The notes: a model not told the origin generated them from the letters alone. A DNA stretch of 64,000 nt from Bog-756 sp963828385 (GCA_963828385.1 CAWHEF010000002.1:248001-312000), one strand, 5' to 3'. Counted from the first letter of the stretch, positions 27,483 through 37,349 are shown. Numbers and translations: made by a program.

Positions 27483-28123
27483 GCGCGGAGGTCAGCTCCC
27501 GGGCGCCGATCGTGGGGGCGACCACATTCGGCCCGTCGGCCCTCGCCACTCCGGCGAATGGCATCACCGTGCTTCGCCTCGCTGCCACCCCGGTGATGAT
27601 CGTCATGATCATGCTGTGGGGCGCGAGCTGGGTCACCTTCGCCTACGGCGCCGTCCTCGCCTTCTCCGACGGGGCCGACGGCTGGGTGGCCCGTCGCCAG
27701 GGCGCAACCCGTTCGGGTGCCTTCCTCGATCCGTTGGCCGACAAGGTCGTGGTGCTCGGAGCCATGTTCGCCCTCGTGGCCAAGGGCATCCTCTGGTGGC
27801 TCCCGGTTGCCCTGATCGCTTTCCGAGAGGTGTCCATGAGCGTCTACCGCTCCGTGGTCGGCCGACACGGCGTCTCGATCCCGGCGCGGAGGTCGGCCAA
27901 GCTGAAGACGGTTTTCCAGGACGTGGCCATCGGGCTCTGCCTGGCGCCTCCGCTCGCCACGCACGGCGCCGTGCTGTCGGCGGGGATCTGGGTGGCTGCG
28001 GCCTTGACGCTGTTCACCGGGGGCCAGTACCTGCTCGACGGCCGGCGCGCCGGTCGCGTCGCCCCGATCGGCCCATCTCCGGCCGGTGCCCGTCATCTCG
28101 ACGACACCGGCCCAGCGGCCTGA
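27479..28123 (+). CDS. pgsA: CDP-alcohol phosphatidyltransferase (phosphatidylglycerophosphate synthase)
   Basis: Membrane enzyme transferring a phosphatidyl group from CDP-diacylglycerol to glycerol 3-phosphate. The signature reads DGADGWVARRQGATRSGAF followed by LDPLADK, with all the metal-binding aspartates. Several TM helices surround it. The N-terminal 25 residues are extra and soluble. It overlaps rimO by four bases (ATGA). Confidence 0.92.
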   Translation: MSAEVSSRAPIVGATTFGPSALATPANGITVLRLAATPVMIVMIMLWGASWVTFAYGAVLAFSDGADGWVARRQGATRSGAFLDPLADKVVVLGAMFALVAKGILWWLPVALIAFREVSMSVYRSVVGRHGVSIPARRSAKLKTVFQDVAIGLCLAPPLATHGAVLSAGIWVAAALTLFTGGQYLLDGRRAGRVAPIGPSPAGARHLDDTGPAA

Positions 28124-28140
28124 GGCGTCGGCGAAGCCCC

Positions 28141-29460
28141 ATGCGCATCGAGATCGTCGCCGTCGGCACCGAGCTGCTCCTCGGGCAGATCGCCGACACC
28201 AATTCGCAGTGGCTGGGGGAGCACTTGGCGGCGGCCGGTGTGTCATCCCACTTCCACCAGGCCGTCGGCGACAATCCCGATCGGATCGTGCTGGCCCTCC
28301 GCACGGCCCTCGCCCGCGGCGACGGGGTGATCGTATGCGGGGGCCTCGGTCCCACCCACGACGACATCACACGGGAGGCCATCGCCGAGGTCATGACCGT
28401 CCCTCTCGACCGAGACGAGCGAATTGTCGAGCGGATCCGCTCCATGTTCTCGTCACGGGGCCGGGCCATGCCCGACGCCAACCTCAGGCAGGCCGACGTG
28501 CCCCGAGGCGCCGAGGTCATCCCGCAAACGCTCGGGACCGCCCCCGGTCTCGTCTGTCCGGTCGGCCACAAGGTCATCTACGCCGTGCCCGGTGTCCCCT
28601 ACGAGATGGCGGACATGTTCGAACGGGCCATCCGCCGCGACCTGCAACGCCGGATGGTCGAACGGGGCGAGGAGCCAGGTGCGATCGTGAGCCGCGTCAT
28701 CCGCACCTGGGGCATGAGCGAGTCCGGGCTGGCCGAGACGCTGGCCGACCACATCAAGGGGCTGGACGCCGGACAGAACGACGCCGACGGGGCGGCAGGT
28801 GTGGGGGAGGGAGGCGGCCGGCCGCCGATCGCCACGGTTGCCTTCCTGGCCAGCGGGATCGAAGGGATCAAGATCCGGGTCACGGTGCGAGCGGCCGACG
28901 GCGATGCCGCCAAGGTGGCGCTCGACGCCGAAGAGGAAGCGATCCGGTCCATCCTCCGGGACGCCGCCGGGGACGTGGTGTTCGGCGTCGACGACGAAGC
29001 AATCGAAGATGCCGTCGCCCGGGTGCTGGTGGAGTCCGGGCTGAGCCTGGGCCTTGCCGAGTCGCTGACCGGCGGACTCGCCGCCTCCCGCCTGGTGAAC
29101 GTGCCCGGTGCCAGCCGGTGGTTCCGGGGATCGGTGGTGTCGTACGCGTCGGACGTGAAGTTCTCCGTCCTCGACGTGCCGGAGGGCCCGGTCGTCTCCG
29201 AGGTGGCGGCCCGAGCCATGGCCGAGGGAGCACGCAGAGTGCTCGGAGCCGATGTCGGGCTGTCGATGACCGGCGTCGCCGGGCCGGACCCGGCCGAGGG
29301 CCAGGCTCCGGGAACCGTCTTCGTCGGGCTCGCCCGGGACGGCCAACCCACGACCACCGTGTCGTTCATGGTTCCCGGTGACCGCGACCGGATACGGCAG
29401 TACGCCACGATCGGGGCGCTCGACCTGCTGCGACGGATCGTCGGGGCCGACCCGGCGTAG
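28141..29460 (+). CDS. cinA: CinA-like protein (molybdopterin-binding domain plus NMN/nicotinamide amidohydrolase domain)
   Basis: A 439-residue two-domain protein. The N-terminal MoCF-like domain has EIVAVGTELLLGQIADTNSQ, VCGGLGPTHDDITREA and PGVPYEM. The C-terminal CinA domain has AESLTGGLAASRLVNVPGAS and MTGVAGPDPAEGQ. Full-length CinA is linked to pyridine nucleotide recycling (NMN deamidation, ADP-ribose hydrolysis) and in some bacteria to competence. ATG 28141 is 17 bases after pgsA. A Gly-rich insertion sits around residues 215-225. Confidence 0.93.
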   Translation: MRIEIVAVGTELLLGQIADTNSQWLGEHLAAAGVSSHFHQAVGDNPDRIVLALRTALARGDGVIVCGGLGPTHDDITREAIAEVMTVPLDRDERIVERIRSMFSSRGRAMPDANLRQADVPRGAEVIPQTLGTAPGLVCPVGHKVIYAVPGVPYEMADMFERAIRRDLQRRMVERGEEPGAIVSRVIRTWGMSESGLAETLADHIKGLDAGQNDADGAAGVGEGGGRPPIATVAFLASGIEGIKIRVTVRAADGDAAKVALDAEEEAIRSILRDAAGDVVFGVDDEAIEDAVARVLVESGLSLGLAESLTGGLAASRLVNVPGASRWFRGSVVSYASDVKFSVLDVPEGPVVSEVAARAMAEGARRVLGADVGLSMTGVAGPDPAEGQAPGTVFVGLARDGQPTTTVSFMVPGDRDRIRQYATIGALDLLRRIVGADPA

Positions 29461-29557
29461 GGGCGTGCGGGCATGAACGGCCTTGCCAACAGCCACGATC
29501 TGGCCGGTACACGGGGGAACGATCGGCGCTCGCTCCAGCTGGATCCGGGCATGACGC

Positions 29558-30722
29558 TCAGGGAGCAGCTGCTGGCGCGAGCGCACCCGTCGACGGTGCC
29601 GCCGTCACGGACACCGGGATGCCGGTCGGCACGAGCTCTTCCCACGTGTTTCCCGGCTGCAGGGTGATCGGCTTGCCGTCGGCGGCGGTGAGGGTGGCGG
29701 GTCGGGTGAGGCTCGAGCGGCTCCAGGTGCCCTTCGTGACCACACCGTTGCGCAGGACGAGCGCAGGGCCGGAGCCGTTGTAGGTGACCTCGACCTCCTG
29801 CCCTCCCTCGCTGTTCTCGACCCAGGGTCCGGTCGGCGTCTGCACGGTGAGGACGACGACGTTGCTCGCCCCCGTCTGCGTGCCATCGAGGAGGGTGTCG
29901 GGTTGGCCCGAGTAGAAGCGGAGGTACGTGCCGGTCTTGGGATCCCACGTCCACGTCACGTCCGACGACGGCGAGTAAGGAATGGCGATGCCGGCGCCGG
30001 ATGTCGACGCCGAACCGGACGGGACAGTCGCCGAGTACTTGAAGATCGGTGCCGGAGGGGCGGTGTCGGTGGGATCCAGTGCCCACATGGTGGCGGTGTT
30101 GACGAACGTCGAGTAGGGGGCGTACCGGCCCGGTGGGGTGATGATGTCCGAGCCGTTGCCCAACAGGATGTTCTCCTCGGTCAAGGGGGACGCTGCGATG
30201 AGGGCCAGGATGGGATCGATGCCGCCGGCGTGGACGAAGATCGGGTGGGAGAGCTGGGACAAGATGGCCTGGTCGGGTTCACGGGCCGACCGGAGGTCGC
30301 CCACGAGTGACGCTCCCTGGCACTGGTAGACGGCAACGAGCCTGGTGTAAGCCCCTTCGACCGGCTCCTCGAAGACGATGTCCGCCTGGTTGAGACCGGC
30401 AGAGGGCCGGTCGCCCGAGTAGTTCCCGATCTTGATGCCGAGGGCCGGCCGGGCGGGAACGGTCCCACCCGGGGCCGGAGTTCCGGTGAGCGGACAGGTC
30501 GGCGGAGCCGGTGCCACCGTCGTCGCCGCGGTGGACCACCTTGGCCGCGGTGTCGTGCTTCTTGGGATTCAGAAGTCCGGCGACGACCAGTCCGACGACG
30601 ACGGCGGCGACGGCACCGGTCACGTACCACCAGGCTCGGCGCGACGATACATTCGCTTTGTGGGTTGGCCCTCGTGGGGAACGGGCGCGCCCGGTGCCGG
30701 ACGGCGGATGATCCTCGGACAC
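29558..30722 (-). CDS. DUF3048 (YerB-like) membrane-anchored protein, frameshifted
   Basis: The N-terminus (GTG 30722) carries a single TM helix (AWWYVTGAVAAVVVGLVVAG) and then a frame break near 30540. The main part continues in another frame (APAPPTCPLTG, PALGIKIGNYSGDRPSAGLNQADIVFE, VAVYQC, RSARE, FSGQPDTLLDG) to 29558. This is the DUF3048/YerB family of secreted proteins, of uncertain function but suspected to touch the cell wall. One inserted base explains the break. The joined protein would be about 385 residues. Confidence 0.78.
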
Positions 30723-30801
30723 TGGACTGGCAGGCTACTCGGCGCTCTGCCCGAAGTGGTCCATCCGGCGACGCCGCCGGGTCGTCGTCAGCGGGTCGCC
30801 G

Positions 30802-31425
30802 TCAACCGGCACCCGGTTCGAGCAGCACCCGGCACAGCCCGTCGGACAACGTCACTTCCGCTTCTTCGGGGGCGGCGGTGAGGGGACCGCCGGTCAGGCG
30901 CCGTGCATACTCGAGCAGGGGACCGAGCAGGTGGGCGGCGAAGACCTCTGGCGGCAGCGGACGGAGCGTGCCGTTCGCCACGCCTTCGCGGTGCCAGGCT
31001 TCGAGCTCGTGGTTGAACCGTCGGACCTCCGACGCCAACCGGGGCCGACCCGACGGGGACAGCTCGGAGCCGTCCCACCGGAGGGTCATGCGGGCCAACG
31101 GGCGATGGTTGTCGATCCAATCGACGTGGAAGCCGACAGCGGCGCGGAGCGCCGCCGGACGACTGGGGTGGGACCGGAGGGCGGCGAGCATGCCCTCCCG
31201 GTAGGCGCCCACCGCCTCGACGTAGAGCATCGACACGATGTCGTCCTTCCCTCCGAGATGGTGGTAGATGCTCCCGATGCTCGCACCCGACTCGAGCCGG
31301 ATGTCCTCGATGGTGGTGGCGGTCACCCCGTTGCGATCGAAGCAGGCGAGGGCGGCCTCGAGGATGGTCGCACGCCGCTGCTCACCCGCTCTGGTGGCGG
31401 CGCGGGGACCGACTCGTTGTGGCAC
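30802..31425 (-). CDS. TetR-family transcriptional regulator
   Basis: A 207-residue regulator with an N-terminal helix-turn-helix (ILEAALACFDRNGVTATTIEDI, GASIGSIYHHLGGKDDI) and a ligand-binding C-terminal helical domain. GTG 31425 follows GGGAGGAG at good spacing. It is divergent from ribH, with a palindrome in the 185-bp gap that may be its operator. The ligand is unknown. Confidence 0.92.
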   Translation of the reverse strand: MPQRVGPRAATRAGEQRRATILEAALACFDRNGVTATTIEDIRLESGASIGSIYHHLGGKDDIVSMLYVEAVGAYREGMLAALRSHPSRPAALRAAVGFHVDWIDNHRPLARMTLRWDGSELSPSGRPRLASEVRRFNHELEAWHREGVANGTLRPLPPEVFAAHLLGPLLEYARRLTGGPLTAAPEEAEVTLSDGLCRVLLEPGAG

Positions 31426-31511
31426 GGCGTACTCCTCCCGGGTTGGGCCCTCCAGTGGATCCCCGTATCGGGGGCTTGTCGGATCTGGACGGTGGTCGGT
31501 TAGAAGACTAT

Positions 31512-31529
31512 TCTAGAACGTGTTCCAGA
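31512..31529. promoter_or_regulatory. Palindromic candidate operator between tetR and ribH
   Basis: TCTAGAACGTGTTCCAGA pairs at seven of nine positions. Its core fits TnnAACnnGTTnnA, the type of site bound by several actinobacterial TetR proteins, KstR among them. It lies 87 bases before the tetR start and 82 before ribH, suited to controlling both. Confidence 0.5.
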
Positions 31530-31610
31530 TGGGACTGGGTTGCGGTCCGCCGGGTCCGGATGGCGGATCGACCGACTGCACCGATCCGGTGAGCGGCAGG
31601 GAGGTCGGCG

Positions 31611-32117
31611 ATGGCACAGCGGACGACGAGCCGAGCGGGCGGGGGGGACCGGACCGACGAGGGGGGCCGGGTGGCGTTCGTCCAGGCGTCGTGGCACGAG
31701 GCGATCGTGGAGCGGTGCCGGATGGGATTCTGCGACGAGGCGGCCTCCCTCGGGCTTGGCGATGATCGGATCGACCGGTTCTGCGTGCCCGGATCCTTCG
31801 AGATCCCGCTCCACGCTCTGCGCTTGGCGCAGAGCGGCCGGTACGCGGCGGTGGTCGGGGCCGGGTTCGTGGTCGACGGCGGCATCTACCGGCACGAGTT
31901 CGTCGCCGAGGCGGTGATCAGCGGGCTCATGCGGGTCCAGCTCGACACCGGGGTGCCGGTCATCTCGGTCGTCCTCACCCCCCACCACTTCCACGAGCAC
32001 GATCCCCACGCCACCTTCTTCGGGGACCACCTCGAAGAGAAGGGTCGCGAAGCGGCGCGCGCCTGTCGGCGGACCATCGAGAGCATCGAGAGCCTTCCCC
32101 AGCCGGCCCTGGTCTAG
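31611..32117 (+). CDS. ribH: 6,7-dimethyl-8-ribityllumazine synthase, RibH2-like
   Basis: Lumazine synthase condenses the ribityl-aminouracil with dihydroxybutanone phosphate in riboflavin synthesis. The 168-residue protein has CVPGSFEIPLHALRLA, VVGAGFVVDGGIYRHEFVAE with the active-site His, and VQLDTGVPVISVVLTPHHFH. This wording, with PHHFHEHDPHATFF, is that of the decameric RibH2 type known in rhizobia and Brucella, not the common RibH1. No other rib gene and no FMN riboswitch is near. AGGGAGG precedes the ATG. Confidence 0.85.
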   Translation: MAQRTTSRAGGGDRTDEGGRVAFVQASWHEAIVERCRMGFCDEAASLGLGDDRIDRFCVPGSFEIPLHALRLAQSGRYAAVVGAGFVVDGGIYRHEFVAEAVISGLMRVQLDTGVPVISVVLTPHHFHEHDPHATFFGDHLEEKGREAARACRRTIESIESLPQPALV

Positions 32118-32168
32118 CCGGTAGGCCGCGCCGGCCTCGGTCCGGGCGGCAGGCGGGACCATCCTCCA

Positions 32169-32184
32169 TCGAACGTGCGTTCGG
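32169..32184 (+). promoter_or_regulatory. LexA (SOS) box upstream of recA
   Basis: TCGAACGTGCGTTCGG matches the actinobacterial/Bacillus-type SOS box TCGAAC-N4-GTTCGA at 11 of 12 fixed bases. It lies 150 bases before the recA start. Confidence 0.85.
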
Positions 32185-32271
32185 GTCTAGAGTGGCCTCG
32201 TCGGGCGACGATCGGTCCGACGAGACGGAACCAAACGAGCGATGCCCACACCCGTCGAGGCCCGAAGTCGA

Positions 32272-32294
32272 CTGTCGCACCCCCTTCCTAGGGT
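32272..32294 (+). promoter_or_regulatory. RecA-NDp (PafBC-type) promoter candidate
   Basis: CTGTCGCAC, eight bases, TAGGGT resembles the LexA-independent DNA-damage promoter of mycobacteria (TTGTCRGTG-N8-TAGGRT). Spacing is exact and the -10 matches, while the upstream half matches only in part (TGTCG). It is 40 bases before the recA ATG. Confidence 0.55.
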
Positions 32295-32333
32295 GAGCGC
32301 ACTCAGACGAGCACGGTAACGAGGAGAGCAGAC

Positions 32334-33389
32334 ATGGAACGTGACAAGGCACTCGACATGGCCCTCGGGCAGATCGAGAAGCAGTTCGGCAAGGGGTCCA
32401 TCATGCGGATGGGCGAGAACCTCGACATGAACATCGAGGCCATCCCCACCGGGGCGCTCGCCCTCGACCTCGCCCTCGGTATCGGCGGCCTGCCCCGGGG
32501 CCGGATCGTCGAGATCTATGGCCCGGAGTCGTCGGGCAAGTCCACGCTGGCCATGCACGTCGTCGCCGAAGCGCAGCGCAACGGCGGCATCTGCGCCTAC
32601 GTGGACGCCGAGCACGCCATGGACCCGGTCTATGCCAAGGCCATCGGCGTCAACATCGACGACCTCCTCATCTCCCAGCCCGATACAGGTGAGCAGGCGC
32701 TCGAGATCGCCGACATGCTGATCCGATCGGGGGCGCTCGACGTGCTGGTCATCGACTCGGTGGCCGCCCTCACCCCCCGTGCCGAGATCGAGGGGGAGAT
32801 GGGCGACTCCCACGTCGGCCTCCAGGCGCGGCTGATGTCCCAGGCGTTGCGCAAGCTGACGGGCACCCTGTCCAAGTCGCGGACCATCGCCGTCTTCATC
32901 AATCAGCTCCGCGAGAAGATCGGAGTCATGTACGGCTCTCCCGAGGTGACCCCGGGAGGACGAGCGCTCAAGTTCTACTCGTCGATCCGACTCGACATCC
33001 GTCGCATCGAGACCATCAAGGACGGCGCCGATCAGGTGGGCAACCGGACCCGGGTCAAGGTCGTGAAGAACAAGTGCTCCCCGCCGTTCAAGCAGGCCGA
33101 GTTCGACATCGCCTTCGGCAAAGGGATCAGCCGGGAGGGATCATTGCTCGACGTGGGCGTCGACCTCGGATTCATCAAGAAGTCCGGTGCCTGGTTCACC
33201 TACGAGGGTGAGCAGCTCGGCCAAGGGCGGGAGAACGTGAAAACCTTCCTCACCGAGAACCCCCAGCTGATGGCCGAGATCGACGAACGCATCCGGGAAC
33301 ACCTGGCCGCCCAGCATGCGGTCAAGGCAGATCCGAGCGGCCTTCCCGGCACCGGGGAGCTCGACGACCAGCCCATCACTCTGGACTGA
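32334..33389 (+). CDS. recA: Recombinase RecA
   Basis: Complete 351-residue RecA, the strand-exchange recombinase and LexA co-protease. Walker A GPESSGKST is at residues 63-71, with LVIDSVAAL, the loop regions and FINQLREKIGVMYGSPE present. No intein interrupts it. GAGGAGAG precedes the ATG. It has both a LexA box and a PafBC-type promoter upstream. recX, usually next in actinobacteria, is not downstream. Instead a convergent propeller gene follows after 143 bases with no clear terminator. Confidence 0.98.
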   Translation: MERDKALDMALGQIEKQFGKGSIMRMGENLDMNIEAIPTGALALDLALGIGGLPRGRIVEIYGPESSGKSTLAMHVVAEAQRNGGICAYVDAEHAMDPVYAKAIGVNIDDLLISQPDTGEQALEIADMLIRSGALDVLVIDSVAALTPRAEIEGEMGDSHVGLQARLMSQALRKLTGTLSKSRTIAVFINQLREKIGVMYGSPEVTPGGRALKFYSSIRLDIRRIETIKDGADQVGNRTRVKVVKNKCSPPFKQAEFDIAFGKGISREGSLLDVGVDLGFIKKSGAWFTYEGEQLGQGRENVKTFLTENPQLMAEIDERIREHLAAQHAVKADPSGLPGTGELDDQPITLD

Positions 33390-33532
33390 AAACGCCGCTT
33401 CGAAGATCAACGGGGTCTGAAGGCATCTGGCTCGTCCGCGCTTGCCAACGGCGCGTCGCCCCTCGCGGATCACCCATGTAATCGCACGACTGGGGCACCC
33501 CTGGACCACTGGACCACCTGCGACTTGCTGGT

Positions 33533-34807
33533 TCAGGTGATGGTCAGGGGAATGGTGGCCTGAACCGTCGTTGACGTCCTGACCTTCTTCTTGCCGTTGA
33601 GGGTGGTCACCCTCTCGGTTACCTGAGCCACCAGGGAGTACGTGCCTGCGACCAGTTTCTTGCTCGGGGCCCCTGACAGGACCCCGGCCGAGGAGAGCTT
33701 CAGTCCCTTCGGTAGTTCGGCCCCGGTCCACTTCAACGAGGTGGCGTACGGACTGGTGCTGACTCCGAGGTTGGCTGCCTGGAGGGTCACCGGACCGTAG
33801 GCCGTACCCGCCGTGGCGGCCGGAAGGCTTGGGATGACAATGGCGAAGTTGATGGCGATCTCGCTGACCGTGTTGTCGCCGTCGTTTGCCACCCAGACGT
33901 GGGTACCGTCCGACGAGATGGCGACGGGATCGCTGCCCGCGGCGATGGTCTGGGCGACCGCCCCGGTGGAGGCGTTGATCTCGGTGACCGAGCTGCCGAC
34001 GTAGTCGAAGCTCGCCACCCAGACGTGAGTGCCGTCGGAGGAGATGCTGTAGGGAACGTTGCCCACGCCGATGGTCTGGGCGACCGCCCCGGTTGAGGCG
34101 TCCAGTTCGGTGACCGAGCTGCTGTGGAGGTTTGCCACCCAGACGTGGGTGCCGTCGGAGGAGACGGACATGGGACCGCCGGCCACGGCGATGGTCCCGA
34201 CGACCGCCCCGGTCGAGGCGTTCAGCTCGGTCACCGTGTTGCCGTTCTCGTTGGCGAAGTTCGCCACCCAGACGTGAGTGCCGTCGGAGGAGACGCCAGC
34301 GGGACCGCCGCCCACGCCGATGGTCTGTACGACCGCCCCGGTGGAGGCGTTCAGCTCGGTGACCGAGTTGTCGGAATAGTTCGTCACCCAGACGTGGGTG
34401 CCGTCCGATGAAACACCGCCGGGAAAGCTGCCCACGGCGATGGTCTGTACGACCGCCCCGTTGGAGGCGTTGATCTCGGTGACCGAGTTGTCGCTCTCGT
34501 TTGCCACCCAGACGTGGGTGCCATCCGACGAGATGGCGTCGGGACCGCTACCCACGGCGATGGTCTGTACGACCGCCCCGGTCGAGGCGTTCAGCTCGGT
34601 GATCGAGTTGCCGAGCTCGTTTGCCACCCAAACATGGGTGCCATCCGACGAGACGGCGTGGGGTGCGCTGCCCACAGGAATCGTCTGGACGACCGCCGCC
34701 GCCCCGGCAGACAACGATCCACCGACTACCGCAGCGGTCATTGCTCCGCCGAACAGGAGGGACCCAGCCAGTACCGCTCGCACACTTCTCTTGAGTCCTG
34801 TCCGCAT
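33533..34807 (-). CDS. Secreted seven-repeat YVTN-type beta-propeller protein
   Basis: 424 residues with a signal peptide (residues 10-37) and seven repeats of about 42-46 residues, each containing VSSDGTHVWVAN and STGAVVQTI-type strands, so a complete seven-blade propeller is expected. The last 110 residues form a putative Ig-like domain (PAATAGTAYGPVTLQA ... LPKGLKLSSAGVLSGAPSKKLVAGTY). The repeats are very alike at the DNA level, which points to recent amplification. It is extracellular and the ligand is unknown. Confidence 0.88.
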   Translation of the reverse strand: MRTGLKRSVRAVLAGSLLFGGAMTAAVVGGSLSAGAAAVVQTIPVGSAPHAVSSDGTHVWVANELGNSITELNASTGAVVQTIAVGSGPDAISSDGTHVWVANESDNSVTEINASNGAVVQTIAVGSFPGGVSSDGTHVWVTNYSDNSVTELNASTGAVVQTIGVGGGPAGVSSDGTHVWVANFANENGNTVTELNASTGAVVGTIAVAGGPMSVSSDGTHVWVANLHSSSVTELDASTGAVAQTIGVGNVPYSISSDGTHVWVASFDYVGSSVTEINASTGAVAQTIAAGSDPVAISSDGTHVWVANDGDNTVSEIAINFAIVIPSLPAATAGTAYGPVTLQAANLGVSTSPYATSLKWTGAELPKGLKLSSAGVLSGAPSKKLVAGTYSLVAQVTERVTTLNGKKKVRTSTTVQATIPLTIT

Positions 34808-35165
34808 GGCTCAACACCCTCCTACTTCCAGGATGCCTGTCCACCGCACCCGCCTGCACGACTGGCTTATCACCGTTCCGTTACCGCCGCCATGGCGATT
34901 GGGCATCGGTGGCGTTTGGAGCGCTGGGAGCGCGTCCGGCGACCGAATGGGTCGCTGCATGTCGTCAGGTGTCAGGACATGGTGGGGCTTGGTGCCCCCG
35001 AAGCCCGAGATCCACCAGGCCGGTCGCGTACACCGTCGGTGCTATCCCGCCTGGCCGGGACGATGCCCCCCGATGACAGCAATGAGGGGAGACGGACACT
35101 CACGGGCGCCAGCATCCGGAATCCCGCTCGCGAGATCGCTCAGCCTCTCGTCATGACTTCCGTCG
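34808..35165. other. Intergenic region upstream of the propeller gene
   Basis: 358 bases between two minus-strand genes. I find no supported gene, RNA or repeat. It presumably contains the propeller promoter. Confidence 0.6.
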
Positions 35166-35843
35166 CTAGCCGGAGATGCTGCTGCCCATTAGCTTGAGAC
35201 CAAGAACCAAGAGGACGACGAACATGATCACCGCGTTGTGGTCGGACATGAACTCCTTGATGGTCCCGAGTAGTCGAGCGGCTCTCTCGGCCGCTAACAG
35301 AAAAAGGGCTACTGGCCCGACCACCGTCAACGACCCGATTACTACCAAGACTGCAATGGCGATCATGTCGTTTCCCGCTGACAGCCCCTTCTGAGCGATG
35401 GCCGCGGCCGCCGTGGCGGTCAATGCCAGGTTCTTGGGATTGGCGCCGGAGAGCACTGCCCCGAACAGGGCTGATTTAACAGGATTGAAGTGGTCGATGG
35501 TGGTCATCCATTTGGGCACCTGGGGGGTCTCGCCCTTCCTCGGGCGTTTTCGCAACTGCCCCGCTGCCATTAGCAGGAACAGCACGCCGACCACCAAGGT
35601 TCCCCAGCGCACGCCGTCGGAGGACGAACTATCCGGAGTGTCGGCGCCGTGAGCGACCACCAGTACGACCACGCTTACGACAACGAGACCAGCGACCCAA
35701 CCCAAGGCGAAGGCAATGCCGTTGCTACGGGCCCGAGGGGTCCCGAGCATCAAGATCACGGCGATAATCGGGATCGGACTGAGGGCTACTCCGATGGCCG
35801 AGGGCAGCAGACCGCCGATGGCGTGGCTAAGCATCGGTGCCAC
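35166..35843 (-). CDS. GAP (Sap)-family membrane protein, LysE-like
   Basis: A 225-residue protein with six hydrophobic spans and the family N-terminus LLPSAIGVALSPIPIIAVILML, then FNPVKSALFGAVLSGANPKNLAL. The group includes mycobacterial GAP/Sap proteins tied to glycolipid transport and lies in the LysE exporter superfamily. The substrate is unknown. Local base composition looks a little lower in G+C than the neighbours. Confidence 0.82.
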   Translation of the reverse strand: MAPMLSHAIGGLLPSAIGVALSPIPIIAVILMLGTPRARSNGIAFALGWVAGLVVVSVVVLVVAHGADTPDSSSSDGVRWGTLVVGVLFLLMAAGQLRKRPRKGETPQVPKWMTTIDHFNPVKSALFGAVLSGANPKNLALTATAAAAIAQKGLSAGNDMIAIAVLVVIGSLTVVGPVALFLLAAERAARLLGTIKEFMSDHNAVIMFVVLLVLGLKLMGSSISG

Positions 35844-36118
35844 GGATCGTTATGGTCACGGGTCTTAGAGCGGGAAATGAAGGAGCGGCTGGTGGGTCAC
35901 CGATGGGCTCTCTCCTGGGATCGAGGCGTCGCCGCAGATCCATCCGCCCGGCCCGGCGCCGCATTCTCCAAGTTGGTTTGGTTGGCACGATCGGGGCACA
36001 GTAACCTTCTAGAGGGAGCGGCTCTCGTCGATGAATAATCCACCGTAGACCGGTCTCGATGCGACGCCTAGCCGGAACCAGTTCGGTGCCTCGTCGAGAG
36101 GCGCGTGCTGACTATCGA

Positions 36119-37349
36119 TCAATCCTCCGTGCAGGCAGCGACCGCAGCTCGGACGGTGGGATAGACCGCGAGCGCCTTGTGTCCAGACTCGACTGTTGCC
36201 AACAGATCACGAACCTGGCCGATCTCCCTGGCGATCACCAGCCGCACCTTGTCGACGCTGAGCCGGTCGGCGAGACCTTCGAGCATGTCTGCCGCGCTCA
36301 CGTCGACGGTGGGCACGGCCTCGGTGTCGAGCACGACGGCCCCGATACCGGGCCGGGCCGCTTCCGCTCGCACCATCGCCTCGACATTGTCGGCGTTGGC
36401 AAAGAACAACCCGGATTCAATGCGCAGGACGACCACACCAGGAGACGGCTGCGCCGACGGGTCCCGTCCGCGGTCCACGTAGCGTTCCGGATGGACGGGG
36501 TCTAGTCCGAGCTCGGCTACATGGGGCCTCGACGCCCGGTAGATGAGGAGTACGACCGACACCCCGATGCCGATGAAGAGCCCCGGCAGGGTGTCGAAGA
36601 CCATCACCCCCAGACCGGCCGCCAGGGCGGCCATGAAGTCCGCTCGGGCCGCTGGTCCGTAGATGTCCTTGAGCGGTCCAGTCACACAGCGGTAGAGCCG
36701 CACCATTGCGGCTAGGTCCACCAGATCGGCGACGGCTACGATCACGACAGCAGCCAGGGTGGCCTCTGGAAGCTGCTCGAATAGTCCGGTGAGGAATAGC
36801 AGCGTTAAGACGGTGAGGACGGCCACTACTAGCCCGGAGACCTGGCTCTTCGCCCCCGCCCCACCGTTCACCGCTGTCTTCGACAGCGAACCGTTGACCA
36901 CCATGCCCGAGCTAAGCCCCGCAGCCACGTTGGCCGCTCCGCTCGGAGATGAAGTTGGCAATGAAGCCAAGACGGGCGATGCCGAAAATCAACGCAATGG
37001 CTCCCACTGTGATGGCCAGAGTGGTGGTGAGGGCGGCGAAGTTGCCGTGGCCAGCAGTGACGACGGAGCCAACGGCGGCGGCCGAAAGGGCTGCGGTGGC
37101 CGACATCGGTCCCACCACCAGATGCCGGGAGCTCCCGAAGGCGGCATAGAAGAGGAGCGCCGAGGGTGCGGCGTAGAGCCCGACCGCCGGGGAAACTCCT
37201 GCAATCGAGGCGTAGGCCAAGGCCTCAGGGACGAGGACCGCCCAGACGGTGATCCCGGCGATCAGATCACCACCCAACCAGCTGCGGCGATAGGCGCGGA
37301 GGGACGGGAACAGCAAGCTCGGCAACCGGGCACGAGGGTGGACGGTCAC
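36119..37349 (-). pseudogene. SulP-family anion transporter with STAS domain, internally deleted
   Basis: The N-terminal 135-140 residues (LGGDLIAGITVWAVLVPEALAYASIAG, LYAAPSALLFYAAFG, then GFIANFISE) match SulP transporters. The next sequence, in another frame, is the late-core segment GAANVAAGLSSGMVVNGSLSKTAVN, then TM helices and a complete STAS domain ending at 36119. About 170 residues of central TM core that should lie between are missing at roughly 36935-36945. The remnant cannot form a normal transporter. It is a decayed gene or an assembly collapse. Confidence 0.8.

Noticed and set aside
31426..31610. FMN riboswitch before ribH
   Set aside because: None of the conserved FMN aptamer segments is present.
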